Shown here piece after piece: positions 16,017 through 24,940 of a stretch of 64,000 nucleotides of DNA (position 1 is its first letter; every line of letters starts with the position of its first letter). This DNA is from Kiritimatiellia bacterium (GTDB lineage: Bacteria; Verrucomicrobiota; Kiritimatiellia; RFP12; UBA1067): positions 89,882-153,881 of the forward strand of contig JAFTCL010000012.1 of the NCBI GenBank assembly GCA_017454745.1, read 5' to 3'. A model generated the notes under the pieces. It was not told the origin of the DNA and ran no database searches. It worked only from the letters and a program-made list of their open reading frames with translations. The translations under genes were made by a program, and so were the position numbers.

Positions 16017-18508
16017 AAATCGTTTCCTTTCCTGCCGAGTCCGCGCAGACGCGCGTCGTCAACCGCCGATGGAACTGTCACTTTCTCGCGCAAGCCCAAT
16101 TCTGGTAACACGCGCTCCGCGTAACGATCAAAGTTAAACACCGTAAAACCTCCGAAGCCTTCAGCGCGAACCATTTTTATCTGCATGGCCAGATTCACCG
16201 GGTCGCAAGGATCTTTCCAGCATGACATCCCGATGCCGGGATAGAGCCTCGCTTTACCGCAAGCCTTTCCCTGCGATGCCGCCATGCTACGAAAGACTTC
16301 CGGCGAATCAACATAATCCATCGGGCAGACAAAGTCTAGCCACCCTTGCTCACACCACAACCGCCAATCCTGACCGACCGTGACAGGATCGGATTTTGCG
16401 TTACGAAACACCGCTGCGGAAATCTCGACCCGGCGCGGCAATTTTCTCACTCGCTCCGCAACCTCGCGAACCACGAAACTTATCTGATCCTGACGGAATT
16501 TATGCCAAGCTTTGGCGGTCTCCTGATCTTGCCGCACCACTTTCGGCCAATTGTCCAGTTTGCGCCCAAGCCGTTGCTCAAACCGCGCACGGCAACCATC
16601 GCAAAAGCAGGCGTTTTCATCGGGATAGCGGATGTAATCAAAATGGATACCGTCAACCGGACACTGCGCCAATTCGACCATCGCTTCAATTTCCTGCCGT
16701 TGGTTCTCCGGGTGCGACGGACAAAGCCAACGAGCCCGGTTCTTGCCATCGGCATCAAACCCGCGCTGCAACCGCCCGGCAGCCCGCAACCGCTCAACTA
16801 GCTCTGCAGAGGCATATCCGCCCAAATTGTAGCACACTTTCCAGATATGCAATTTCACCCCGTATTTACGGCAGGCGGCGATACATTCAGCCAGCGCGTC
16901 ACGCCCGTCCGCCACGGATTTATCTTCCTCCAACACCTTTGAGGGGTAAAACGCCGTGGCGCCCCAGGCAAGATTAGGCAAAATCGCGTTAAACCCGTTT
17001 TCTTTCAAAAACTTAACCGAAGCGTCCCAATCACGCCCGCCTCCCAATCCCCAAGCACTGTGGCACCAAAAAGCGCGATGTTCGTCGGGACGGGCCGGGA
17101 AATCCCGCAACCAGGCTCGAACAAAAAGTTTTGCCGACTCGTTACTTTTGTCTGTGGCTTCAATCCAGCGGCCCGCGTCCAGATCGGCTTTTGCGTTCGC
17201 CCTAAGGGCTTCCCCCCTACCCCACAATTCCGCAGTTGGCCCGGACAGCCGATCGGGCAACTGGGAACGGAGTTCCGCCAAATCATAAGAGGCGGCGGTT
17301 TTACCGATTCTTCCGTAAGCGCTGACCGCGCAGTCTTTCCATACCGTTTCAATGCAGGAACCGACCAAAGCCTGCATCAAACGATCGGAACCGTTATCGT
17401 TGCCGCCCAACCAAACGTGGCCGACAAAAAATCCGGCGGGGGTTTTGACAATCGCCGGACGCCCGGTGTCATTACCGCCATCATCACGCCAATTGGCCAA
17501 CACCTCAGTCTCGATTCCGTCGCGCGGTTCAACGGAATGGGCAATCCACGACCCCTGCACCGCAAAATCCGGCTGCCCGGCCAAACCCCGCCCCTGCTTG
17601 GCGAAACCGGCGAAACGGTGTCCGTTAGGCAGACGGAACAAATCGGTAACCCGCAACCCCAACATTGCGGCGACCGGCTCGGAAAGCACATAAAACGCCA
17701 TCAGTTTGCCCCCGCGCCCGACAAACTCCCGCAACACCGTTACCGCTTCCTCGGGAAGATTGTGGTTGTATGGCAATATCACCAGCTTCACCCGGCCCAA
17801 CATCCCGGCATCACGAAGGTCGGTGTCCGCCATTTGGACGCTAGGCACTCCCAACCGCTCCAATGTCGCCGACACCGTTGCGGCGTAATGGGAGATGCCG
17901 TTTGCCTCGGTGCCGGCCGTAGCCAATTGTGAATCAGCACGCACCACCGCTATTTCAGGGACACCGCCGACCGGAGCAAAATTGGCCAACGCGCAGGTAA
18001 CGTTTGGGCGGTCGCCATCCACCAGCCAACCCGAAACCCGAAAGACACTTATAGAGGCCCAACCCGAAGCCTGGCCTTCGGAAGTAGTGGCGTTCTTAAA
18101 TACCGTAATCCGTTCCCAACGTCCGGAGCGACGCGGTGAAAAAGTGGCGGCATACCATCCGTCGCCGCTTTTGAAGTAAAAACTGAATCCCGAAAACGGC
18201 GCAAGATTAGAGCAGTAAAAATCGAACTGGACACCGCTGGCGTTACGCAAATCACAAGGAACCCGAAGATCCCAGTTGGCGCGAGCGGCATCGGGCAACT
18301 TAGGCAGACCGGCATCAAGCCGCACCGCCCCCGGAGCAATGCAACTCGGCGGTTCCGCAAACGAAACAATGGCGTTACGGGCGGAAGCGTCATCTGTCAC
18401 CGCCCGCCACGCCGGGAACACATCCAGCCCGTCTGCCGACGGGACCTGAGGAATTTCCGCGCCCAGCACCGTAACCGCCAAAAATAACAACGCCATATTA
18501 CGAAGCAT
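16013..18508 (-). CDS. Secreted glycosyl-hydrolase-like protein (GHL10/DUF187-like)
   Basis: An 831-residue exported protein with a signal peptide (about residues 1-17). A beta-sandwich-like part to about 190 comes first, then a GATase1-like beta/alpha segment (VKLVILPYNHNLPEEAV, GRGGKLMAFYVL) around 230-280. A TIM-barrel GHL10-like domain spans about 470-800. The barrel shows NGFNAILPNLAWG, LHIWKVCYN, CPSHPENQRQEIE, the likely catalytic DGIHFDYIRYPDE and the late FVCPMDYVDSPE. This family acts on peptidoglycan-like or plant glycans in some members, but the substrate here is unknown. ATG 18508 has GGGG seven to ten bases upstream, and a TTGATT-17-TACAAT promoter sits before it. First gene of the minus-strand LRR/SDR/rhamnosidase series. 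Confidence 0.8.
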   Translation of the reverse strand: MLRNMALLFLAVTVLGAEIPQVPSADGLDVFPAWRAVTDDASARNAIVSFAEPPSCIAPGAVRLDAGLPKLPDAARANWDLRVPCDLRNASGVQFDFYCSNLAPFSGFSFYFKSGDGWYAATFSPRRSGRWERITVFKNATTSEGQASGWASISVFRVSGWLVDGDRPNVTCALANFAPVGGVPEIAVVRADSQLATAGTEANGISHYAATVSATLERLGVPSVQMADTDLRDAGMLGRVKLVILPYNHNLPEEAVTVLREFVGRGGKLMAFYVLSEPVAAMLGLRVTDLFRLPNGHRFAGFAKQGRGLAGQPDFAVQGSWIAHSVEPRDGIETEVLANWRDDGGNDTGRPAIVKTPAGFFVGHVWLGGNDNGSDRLMQALVGSCIETVWKDCAVSAYGRIGKTAASYDLAELRSQLPDRLSGPTAELWGRGEALRANAKADLDAGRWIEATDKSNESAKLFVRAWLRDFPARPDEHRAFWCHSAWGLGGGRDWDASVKFLKENGFNAILPNLAWGATAFYPSKVLEEDKSVADGRDALAECIAACRKYGVKLHIWKVCYNLGGYASAELVERLRAAGRLQRGFDADGKNRARWLCPSHPENQRQEIEAMVELAQCPVDGIHFDYIRYPDENACFCDGCRARFEQRLGRKLDNWPKVVRQDQETAKAWHKFRQDQISFVVREVAERVRKLPRRVEISAAVFRNAKSDPVTVGQDWRLWCEQGWLDFVCPMDYVDSPEVFRSMAASQGKACGKARLYPGIGMSCWKDPCDPVNLAMQIKMVRAEGFGGFTVFNFDRYAERVLPELGLREKVTVPSAVDDARLRGLGRKGNDL

Positions 18509-18538
18509 AACCAATACCCCAACTTGATTAACAAATCA

Positions 18539-18567
18539 ATTGTACCCTAAACGCCAGATGGAATCAA
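18539..18567 (-). promoter_or_regulatory. Predicted sigma70-type promoter of the GHL10-like gene
   Basis: On the minus strand TTGATT (18567-18562) and TACAAT (18544-18539) are spaced by 17 bases. The same TTGATT and spacer recur before the cyclophilin and tex genes. It faces away from the promoter of the metallo-beta-lactamase gene in the same 216-base gap. Confidence 0.6.
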
Positions 18568-18659
18568 GCGTCAATTAACAATGGCCTCGTCCGCTTTTAA
18601 GTGGAAGCAGAAATAAAAAAGGAGGGGCAATCTTGTTGCGCCTAGACGTGACTTGATGA

Positions 18660-18689
18660 TTGACCGGGCGGCAAATTATGTGGTAAATT
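18660..18689 (+). promoter_or_regulatory. Predicted promoter of the metallo-beta-lactamase-fold gene
   Basis: TTGACC at 18660-18665 and TAAATT at 18684-18689 are 18 bases apart. An overlapping choice is TTGATG with TTATGT at 17 bases. The start point would be near 18696, some 29 bases before the ATG. Confidence 0.45.
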
Positions 18690-18724
18690 AAATGCGTTCA
18701 TGAAAACAAGCGGAGGAAACAATC

Positions 18725-19660
18725 ATGGAATGCGTACAACCGGTGATGGGGAGAAGATCGTTTTTAACGGCAGCCGTCGGAGTTGCGGCAGCAGGGGCGG
18801 CGAGCCAGCTTATGGCGGACGACGAGGAAGACGTCCTTGACATCTGGCAGCGCGAAACCGATCAGGTAACCGCCGACATTTACGGCCAATATATGCGCGA
18901 CGGCAACACGCTCGAGTTGGCTTCGTTGAAAAAACTGGAACAGGGATTCGAAAAGGTTTTCAGGGAAGTGCGCGAAACCAAGGTTGAGAAAATCCCCGCC
19001 GTGTGGAGCGTTTACAACATGGGCTACATCGTCAAGACGCCCGAATCGCTGTTTTCCATCGACCTCGTGCACCGCAGGTCGCTGGAGTTAGCGCCGCTTC
19101 TGGACTTCGCGTTGATCACCCACAACCACGGCGACCATTATCAGCCGCAATTCTACAATGCGATTAACTCCGCCGGGAAAACCGTCATCTCGAATTTTCT
19201 CGACAACTACGGCGCTGCGGACTGGAGGAAGGGCGGTTCGGACTGGAAGGCGAACGGCGGTTTCACCAGAGCCAAAAAAACGTTTAAAATCAAGGATGTC
19301 GAAATAAGAACCTCGCTCGTTGACCACAACGACTACCTGATCGATTTCACAACGGCGTTCGAAATCAAGGTCGGCGACTGGCTGCTTTACCACACCGGGG
19401 ATTGCGGCAAGGGCAGCGAGGGCAAACTGGGCACCACTTGGGGACGGCCGGACCTTTGGCTCTTTTTCCCGGGATGCGGCATAAACGTCGAAAAAGCCGT
19501 GGAAACCGTGAAACCGAAACGGGTCGTATTCGGCCATCTTTGGGAACTCGGACACCGGACCGGAAGGTTGACCACCCCGATGGTCAAGCGCGCGCTAACG
19601 AAAGCGACCGGAAAATGCGACCGCGTTTCCGCCGCGCTATGGGGAGACAAGATCTCCTAA
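18725..19660 (+). CDS. Exported metallo-beta-lactamase-fold hydrolase (UlaG-like)
   Basis: A 311-residue metal-dependent hydrolase with a Tat-type leader: GRRSFLTAAVGVAAAGAA within the first 26 residues. The metal-binding motif is THNHGDHY at about residues 131-138. A later Asp/His pair is seen in HTGDCG and FGHLWELGH, as in the UlaG/lactonase branch of the fold. The Tat signal implies that it folds with its metal in the cytoplasm and acts outside. GGAGGAAAC precedes ATG 18725. The substrate is unknown; carbohydrate-related neighbours suggest a sugar lactone or phosphoester. It is convergent with the sialidase-fold gene. Confidence 0.82.
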   Translation: MECVQPVMGRRSFLTAAVGVAAAGAASQLMADDEEDVLDIWQRETDQVTADIYGQYMRDGNTLELASLKKLEQGFEKVFREVRETKVEKIPAVWSVYNMGYIVKTPESLFSIDLVHRRSLELAPLLDFALITHNHGDHYQPQFYNAINSAGKTVISNFLDNYGAADWRKGGSDWKANGGFTRAKKTFKIKDVEIRTSLVDHNDYLIDFTTAFEIKVGDWLLYHTGDCGKGSEGKLGTTWGRPDLWLFFPGCGINVEKAVETVKPKRVVFGHLWELGHRTGRLTTPMVKRALTKATGKCDRVSAALWGDKIS

Positions 19661-19675
19661 CGCCGCAACCGCCGC

Positions 19676-20878
19676 CTATTTTACCCGCCAGCGCGTTGCC
19701 ATCAGGCAGGGTTTGCGTCCGGGCGCAGGCTGTTGGTAAAAAACGGTGAGGATGTCGCCGTTTTGCAACAGGCAGGAAGCAGGATACCCAAGGTCACCGT
19801 TGTGGCTTGGAGCGAGCGAGATCTCGTTGTCCGTGTCCCAAGTTTTGCCGTTGTCGTCCGATATGGCGGCAAACTCGCCGAAGCCGGGGTTCTTGAAACG
19901 CCGCCCGTAAACGCAGACGAGCTTACCGGACGCGAGCCGGATCAGGTGCGGCGGCAACCCGAGCATCGTGGTCTTCGCCATCGGAGACCACGTGCTCCCG
20001 CCGTCTTTTGAAATCGTTTGGCGCAGACAATTGTCCGGACCGTGGTAACGCACCATTCCCACCAGCGTCCCGTCAGCCAACTCTACCGCGTGCGGCTCGT
20101 GGAACATTTGGCCCTTCGAATTCTCGCCGTTTGTGTCCGGGATATCCGGGCACAACATCACCCAGGTTCGTCCGCCGTCGGTTGAACGCTCCGCGGAAAC
20201 CACGGTATGCCCGCCAGATTGGGCACCGTTAATCCCTTGAGTAAACGAACGTCCGATCTGGAAGAGCGAACCGTCTTTTAAAAGGATCGGCCCATGCGGT
20301 GTCTGCCCCTTCATCGGCAGTTTCTCCGGTTTCGACCAGGTTTTCCCGTTGTCCCGGGAACGGACCGCCCAGTTGCCAAGCGCGGCTAGCCGCACTTCGT
20401 CCGAAATCTTTCCGTCGTGCCGGGCGTAATCCGGATGTTGGTCCAACAAGCCGCGATAGGCCACCGAGGTGAAATAAGTGACGAAAATCTCTCCGTCCGG
20501 CAACTGCACAATGCCCGCGTCACGGTCATCGATCGGGCCGTTAGCGATCGTCACCGGCGCCGACCACGACTCTCCGCCGTCGGACGAACGCACCATCTGC
20601 ACCTTGCCCCACGGGCAAACGTGGCTGTCACGGTCGCCGGAAAATACGGCCATTATGTCGCCACTCGACAAACGGCAGACCGTTGGCCAGCCGATATAGC
20701 GGTTGGTCTCCACGCAAATTTCCTTCACCCAAACGATTTCCGCGCGCGCCTGCTGCCTTGGCGGCCAATAGGCGGGTTCCGCCGCGCCTGCCGCCGTCGC
20801 GCCAGCCAACAGCATGGCAGACAGCGCCATCCGCGAAACATCAACCAGATTCCGATTCAAACCGCATTTGCCGTTCAT
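19676..20878 (-). CDS. Secreted BNR-repeat sialidase-fold protein
   Basis: A six-bladed beta-propeller of the sialidase superfamily with a signal peptide (cut near AGAAEP). Asp-boxes are plentiful: SSDGGESW, SRDNGKTW, STDGGRTW, SKDGGSTW and SDDNGKTW. The start of the propeller, RYIGWPTVCRLSSGDIMAVF, stands where true sialidases have the RIP motif, and Gly-Trp replaces the usual residues. It may therefore act on another sugar or be a BNR glycosidase of unknown type. ATG 20878 follows GGAAGG; an upstream start at 20893 is less likely. A TATAAT on the minus strand at 20923-20918 could be its -10 box, without a clear -35. Confidence 0.8.
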   Translation of the reverse strand: MNGKCGLNRNLVDVSRMALSAMLLAGATAAGAAEPAYWPPRQQARAEIVWVKEICVETNRYIGWPTVCRLSSGDIMAVFSGDRDSHVCPWGKVQMVRSSDGGESWSAPVTIANGPIDDRDAGIVQLPDGEIFVTYFTSVAYRGLLDQHPDYARHDGKISDEVRLAALGNWAVRSRDNGKTWSKPEKLPMKGQTPHGPILLKDGSLFQIGRSFTQGINGAQSGGHTVVSAERSTDGGRTWVMLCPDIPDTNGENSKGQMFHEPHAVELADGTLVGMVRYHGPDNCLRQTISKDGGSTWSPMAKTTMLGLPPHLIRLASGKLVCVYGRRFKNPGFGEFAAISDDNGKTWDTDNEISLAPSHNGDLGYPASCLLQNGDILTVFYQQPAPGRKPCLMATRWRVK

Positions 20879-20987
20879 TTGCCTACCTTCCAAAATAACT
20901 TCAAAACTAATAACCCCATTATAATACCACAGGCCCTTCCGCCGCGCAAGAACCGAAATTCGGTCACCGGCAATCGCCGCTTTGGCG

Positions 20988-21016
20988 TTGATTATGCAGA
21001 CGGTTTTTGGTATGAT
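20988..21016 (+). promoter_or_regulatory. Predicted sigma70-type promoter of the tex operon
   Basis: TTGATT at 20988-20993 and TATGAT at 21011-21016 have a 17-base spacer. Transcription should begin at about 21023, after the ATG at 21019. That upstream in-frame start would not be in the message, which supports ATG 21067 as the start of tex. Confidence 0.7.
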
Positions 21017-21066
21017 ATATGCCGTTTTTTTGGCTTGCTTTGTTTTTGGTTTTAGGAGTCATATCA

Positions 21067-23421
21067 ATGGCAGACACAGAAATGGCGAACGACGGATTGG
21101 AGTCGTTACCAAAATTGGTCGAGGAGCTGAAGATCTCCCCGCGGCAGATCGCGGCGGTGGCAAAACTGCTGGCGGAAGGAAACACCATCCCTTTTATCGC
21201 GCGTTATCGTAAGGAAGTGCACGGGAATCTGGACGAGGTGCAGATTTCAAAAATCCAGGAACGGTTGAATTATTACAAGGAACTTGAGGACCGGCGCGAC
21301 ACGATTCTGAAATCGATTGACGACCAAGGGAAGTTGACCGACGAGCTGAAGAAAAAGATCCTCGCCTGCACGACCAAAACTGCGTTGGAGGATTTGTACC
21401 TGCCTTACAAGCCCAAACGCCGCACCCGCGCCATGATCGCCAAGGAGAAGGGGCTGGAACCGTTGGCGGAGATGATTATGAACCAACCAGCCACACCGAC
21501 GCCGGAGGCCGCCGCCGCCAAATACGTCAACGCCGAAAAGGGAGTTGATGACGCAACCGCCGCGCTGGCCGGGGCGAAGGACATCGTCGCCGAGCTGGTT
21601 TCCGAAAACGCGGAGATCCGCGGCATGGTGCGCCGCGAGTTCGCCACCAACGGCGTAGTGGTTTCCGAAGTGTCGGATCCGCCACCGGCCGAACCGACGA
21701 AATTTGAACAATACTACGAATTCAGCGAAAAGATCGCCACCATTCCGTCGCACCGTTTTCTGGCAATCCGCCGCGGCCAAACCGAGGGAGTGCTGCGGGT
21801 ACGCCTCACCTGCGAATCCGCGCCGCTGGTCGAACGGATCCGCGACTATTACCACGTCGATCCACATTCCCCGTTTGCCGCGTTGCTAAGCGAGGCTTGC
21901 GAGGACGCATACAAGCGGCTAATCGCGCCGAGCGTGGAGATTGACGTTACGGTCGAGCAAAAAATGAAGGCCGACCGCGCGGCGGTGGAAGTGTTCGCCG
22001 AAAATCTCCGGCATCTGCTGTTGGCCGCGCCACTGGGCGAGAAAAAGATCATCGGCATCGACCCCGGATTGCGTACCGGCTGCAAGTGCGTAGCGCTTGA
22101 CGCCACCGGCAAGTTTCTTGAAAACTGCACCATCTACCCCTCGCGCGGCGCACGGGAACAGATTGAAGCGAAGGTGGACATCTGCAAGCTGGTGGCGAAA
22201 TACCGCCCCTACGCGATTGCGGTGGGTAACGGCACCGGAGGACGCGACACCGAAGCGTTTGTGCGCGGGGTGTTGAAAGAAGCCAATCTCAAAGACATTA
22301 TGGTGATTTCGGTCAGCGAGGCCGGTGCATCAGTTTACAGCGCCTCGGATATCGCCCGCGAGGAATTCCCCGACCTTGACCTGACCGTGCGCGGCGCAAT
22401 ATCCATCGGCCGCCGTCTCCAGGATCCGCTGGCCGAACTGGTGAAAATTGAACCGAAAGCCATCGGCGTGGGCCAGTACCAGCACGATGTACACCAACCG
22501 CTGTTGGTTGACAAACTTGACGAGGTGGTGGTGAGCTGCGTAAACCACGTAGGGGTGGAGTTGAACACCGCCAGCGCGGCGCTGCTTACCCGCGTTTCCG
22601 GCATCGGGGCGACCATGGCCAAGAAGATTGTCGCCTACCGCAACCAAAACGGAGCGTTCACCAGCCGGAAGCAGTTGTGCAAAGTGCCGGGGTTGGGTCC
22701 GAAAACCTACGAACAGGCCGCGGGATTCCTGCGCATCCGCGGGGCGGAAAACCCGCTCGACGCCTCGGCGGTGCATCCCGAACGCTACCCGCTGGTGGAG
22801 AAGATGGCGACGGATTTGGGAGTGAGCCTCAAAGAGCTGATCGGCAACGCCGAACTGGTTGACCACATCAAACTCGCCGCGTATGTCTCCGACTCGGTGG
22901 GCGAGCCGACGCTCAAGGACATCATCGCGGAATTGAAGAAACCCGGTCGCGACCCGCGCGCGGTGTTTGAAAAACCGGCATTCCGAGATGACGTCACCGA
23001 ACTGGAGCATGTCCAGCCCGGCATGGTGCTGGAGGGCATCGTCACCAACGTAACCGCTTTCGGCGCGTTTGTGGATATCGGGGTGCATCAGGACGGGCTG
23101 GTCCACGTTTCGGAAATTTCCGACCGTTACGTGAGCGATCCGGCCGAAGTGGTAAAAGCCGGAGACCGGATCAAGGTGACGGTGCTCTCGGTGGACTACG
23201 CCCGCAAGCGCATCTCGCTCAGCGCGAAAACCAAGCCCGGCAACGGGGCGCGTCCCGCAGTCGGCGGCCGTCCGCAAGGCGGCAACGGAGGCGGCCACTT
23301 CGGTCCGCGCGGCGGACAGCGTCCTCAAGATCGCGGCGGTCCCCGCTTCGGAGGCGGAGGACGCGACCGCAACAACCCCCACAGCGGCGGATTCAACTGT
23401 AACCCCTTCGCGGGACTTTAA
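21067..23421 (+). CDS. tex: Tex family RNA-binding transcription accessory protein
   Basis: Nucleic-acid-binding protein of the Tex/Spt6 family, thought to act with RNA polymerase in transcription and RNA turnover. The N-terminal helical region is typical (ISPRQIAAVAKLLAEGNTIPFIARYRKE). It is followed by the YqgF-like domain (IIGIDPGLRTGCKCVALD), helix-hairpin-helix motifs (RVSGIGATMAKKIVAYRNQNG) and an S1 domain near residues 645-715 (EGIVTNVTAFGAFVDIGVH). A Gly/Arg-rich tail of about 60 residues follows, an RGG-like addition not found in all family members. ATG 21067 has AGGAG ten bases upstream and lies downstream of the predicted transcription start. First gene of the plus-strand series running to queE. 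Confidence 0.97.
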   Translation: MADTEMANDGLESLPKLVEELKISPRQIAAVAKLLAEGNTIPFIARYRKEVHGNLDEVQISKIQERLNYYKELEDRRDTILKSIDDQGKLTDELKKKILACTTKTALEDLYLPYKPKRRTRAMIAKEKGLEPLAEMIMNQPATPTPEAAAAKYVNAEKGVDDATAALAGAKDIVAELVSENAEIRGMVRREFATNGVVVSEVSDPPPAEPTKFEQYYEFSEKIATIPSHRFLAIRRGQTEGVLRVRLTCESAPLVERIRDYYHVDPHSPFAALLSEACEDAYKRLIAPSVEIDVTVEQKMKADRAAVEVFAENLRHLLLAAPLGEKKIIGIDPGLRTGCKCVALDATGKFLENCTIYPSRGAREQIEAKVDICKLVAKYRPYAIAVGNGTGGRDTEAFVRGVLKEANLKDIMVISVSEAGASVYSASDIAREEFPDLDLTVRGAISIGRRLQDPLAELVKIEPKAIGVGQYQHDVHQPLLVDKLDEVVVSCVNHVGVELNTASAALLTRVSGIGATMAKKIVAYRNQNGAFTSRKQLCKVPGLGPKTYEQAAGFLRIRGAENPLDASAVHPERYPLVEKMATDLGVSLKELIGNAELVDHIKLAAYVSDSVGEPTLKDIIAELKKPGRDPRAVFEKPAFRDDVTELEHVQPGMVLEGIVTNVTAFGAFVDIGVHQDGLVHVSEISDRYVSDPAEVVKAGDRIKVTVLSVDYARKRISLSAKTKPGNGARPAVGGRPQGGNGGGHFGPRGGQRPQDRGGPRFGGGGRDRNNPHSGGFNCNPFAGL

Positions 23422-23425
23422 TGAC

Positions 23426-24925
23426 ATGGACTTTCTCTCCGTAACCGAATTACGCGCGATTGACGCCGCCGCCGGGCCGCAGCTCTACACGCTGATGCTC
23501 CGGGCGGGGGTGGCGGTAGCCGCCGCTGCCGCCAGGCTGTCGCGGTTGCGCGGCACCCGGCGCGTGGTTTGCGTGGCGGGGACGGGCAACAACGGCGGTG
23601 ACGCCAGCGTGGCGGCCCGGCTGTTGGCTACGGAAGGTTTTTCGGTAAAACTGCTGCTCGCCGCATCGCCGGAACGATTGCGCGGCGACGCGCAACGGGC
23701 TTTCGAAGCCGCCCGCGAAGCCAATGCGGATATCGAAGTTCGCGACTCCGAAGCCGCATGGCAAAGTGCCGCCGCGTTATCGGGCGAAGACATTGTCGAA
23801 GGCGTGATTGTGGACGGACTGCTCGGTACTGGTTGCGCCGCCGCGCCGCGCGAAGCGGTTATGGAAGCCATCCGCTGGATCAACCGGATGCGCGGCCGGG
23901 CATTGGTAGTGTCGGTTGACCTGCCTTCCGGCATGAACGGCGACACCGGGGAATGTTCCGGCGAGGCGGTTCGCGCCGATTGGACGGTTACATTGGAAGC
24001 CCCGAAGACCGGTTTCCTGAATCCAACCGCGCCGCCGTTGCTGGGGCATGTGGAAGTGGCCAACCTCACCGGTAAAACACCCGTCGCCGTTGACGCAACG
24101 GCAGGTCTGATTGTTCCCGAACCGGCATTGGAACGCCAATACGACGCGCACAAGGGCGACTTCGGGCGGGTGTTGGTACTGGGCGGGGCGGAATGTTACC
24201 CCCACGCCCCGGTTTTGTCGGCACTGGGCGCACGACTTGGCGGAGCGGGGTTACTCACGCTTGCCGCCCCAGCAGTCTCCCGTACCGCGGCGGGGGCTTG
24301 GGTGCCGGAGGCAATGTTCCGCGAACTACCCGTTTCGGCGGGCGACGGCATCGCCGGCGACGCGCTGGAGCGGAGCGGGTTGGAACTGGACGATTTCCAA
24401 GTTGCGGTGGCAGGGCCGGGATTGACCCGTTCCGCCGACGCAAAAACATTGCTTGAAAAACTGTTGTCGCGTTTTCGCGGAAAACTGCTGCTGGACGCCG
24501 ATGCGCTGGCGTTGCTTCCGGAATCGGATTTCGCCGGTTGCAGCGCGGAATTGCTGTTGACCCCGCATCCCGGAGAGGCCGCAAGACTGGCCGGGGTTGA
24601 GACGCGGGAGATACAGCGCGACCGGTTTGGCTGGGCGCGGCGGATTGCAGACCGCTACCGGGCGGTAGTGGCGCTCAAAGGCGCGGGAACCGTAGTGTGC
24701 GAACCGGGAGGTCGTCCGCAAATCAACCTGACCGGCAATCCCGGCATGGCCAGCGGCGGAATGGGCGATCTGCTCTCCGGAGTAATCGCGGCGCAATGGG
24801 CGCGAATGCCGGCGTTGGCGGCAGCCGCCAACGGGGTGGCGCGGCATGGAACCGCCGGCGATTTGGCGGCGCTGAAAAAATTCCGCGGGACGGTGGCGGC
24901 CACCGAAGTGGCGAAGTGGATTTAA
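23426..24925 (+). CDS. nnr: Bifunctional NAD(P)H-hydrate epimerase / ADP-dependent NAD(P)H-hydrate dehydratase
   Basis: Repairs damaged nicotinamide cofactors: the N-terminal half epimerises NAD(P)HX and the C-terminal half dehydrates it to NAD(P)H. Residues 1-215 form the YjeF_N domain (VAGTGNNGGDASVAARLL, VVSVDLPSGMNGDTGE). Residues 230-499 form the ribokinase-like domain (HKGDFGRVLVLGG, LLLDADALALL, LTPHPGEAARL, and the nucleotide loop GNPGMASGGMGDLLSG). ATG 23426 is four bases after the tex stop. Length and domain order match other fused Nnr proteins. Cytoplasmic housekeeping enzyme. Confidence 0.95.
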   Translation: MDFLSVTELRAIDAAAGPQLYTLMLRAGVAVAAAAARLSRLRGTRRVVCVAGTGNNGGDASVAARLLATEGFSVKLLLAASPERLRGDAQRAFEAAREANADIEVRDSEAAWQSAAALSGEDIVEGVIVDGLLGTGCAAAPREAVMEAIRWINRMRGRALVVSVDLPSGMNGDTGECSGEAVRADWTVTLEAPKTGFLNPTAPPLLGHVEVANLTGKTPVAVDATAGLIVPEPALERQYDAHKGDFGRVLVLGGAECYPHAPVLSALGARLGGAGLLTLAAPAVSRTAAGAWVPEAMFRELPVSAGDGIAGDALERSGLELDDFQVAVAGPGLTRSADAKTLLEKLLSRFRGKLLLDADALALLPESDFAGCSAELLLTPHPGEAARLAGVETREIQRDRFGWARRIADRYRAVVALKGAGTVVCEPGGRPQINLTGNPGMASGGMGDLLSGVIAAQWARMPALAAAANGVARHGTAGDLAALKKFRGTVAATEVAKWI

Positions 24926-24940
24926 GGAACGGGCGGCACA

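Noticed and set aside
21019..21066. Upstream ATG for tex giving a hydrophobic 16-residue leader
   Set aside because: It lies at or before the predicted transcription start and has no ribosome-binding site; ATG 21067 has AGGAG.
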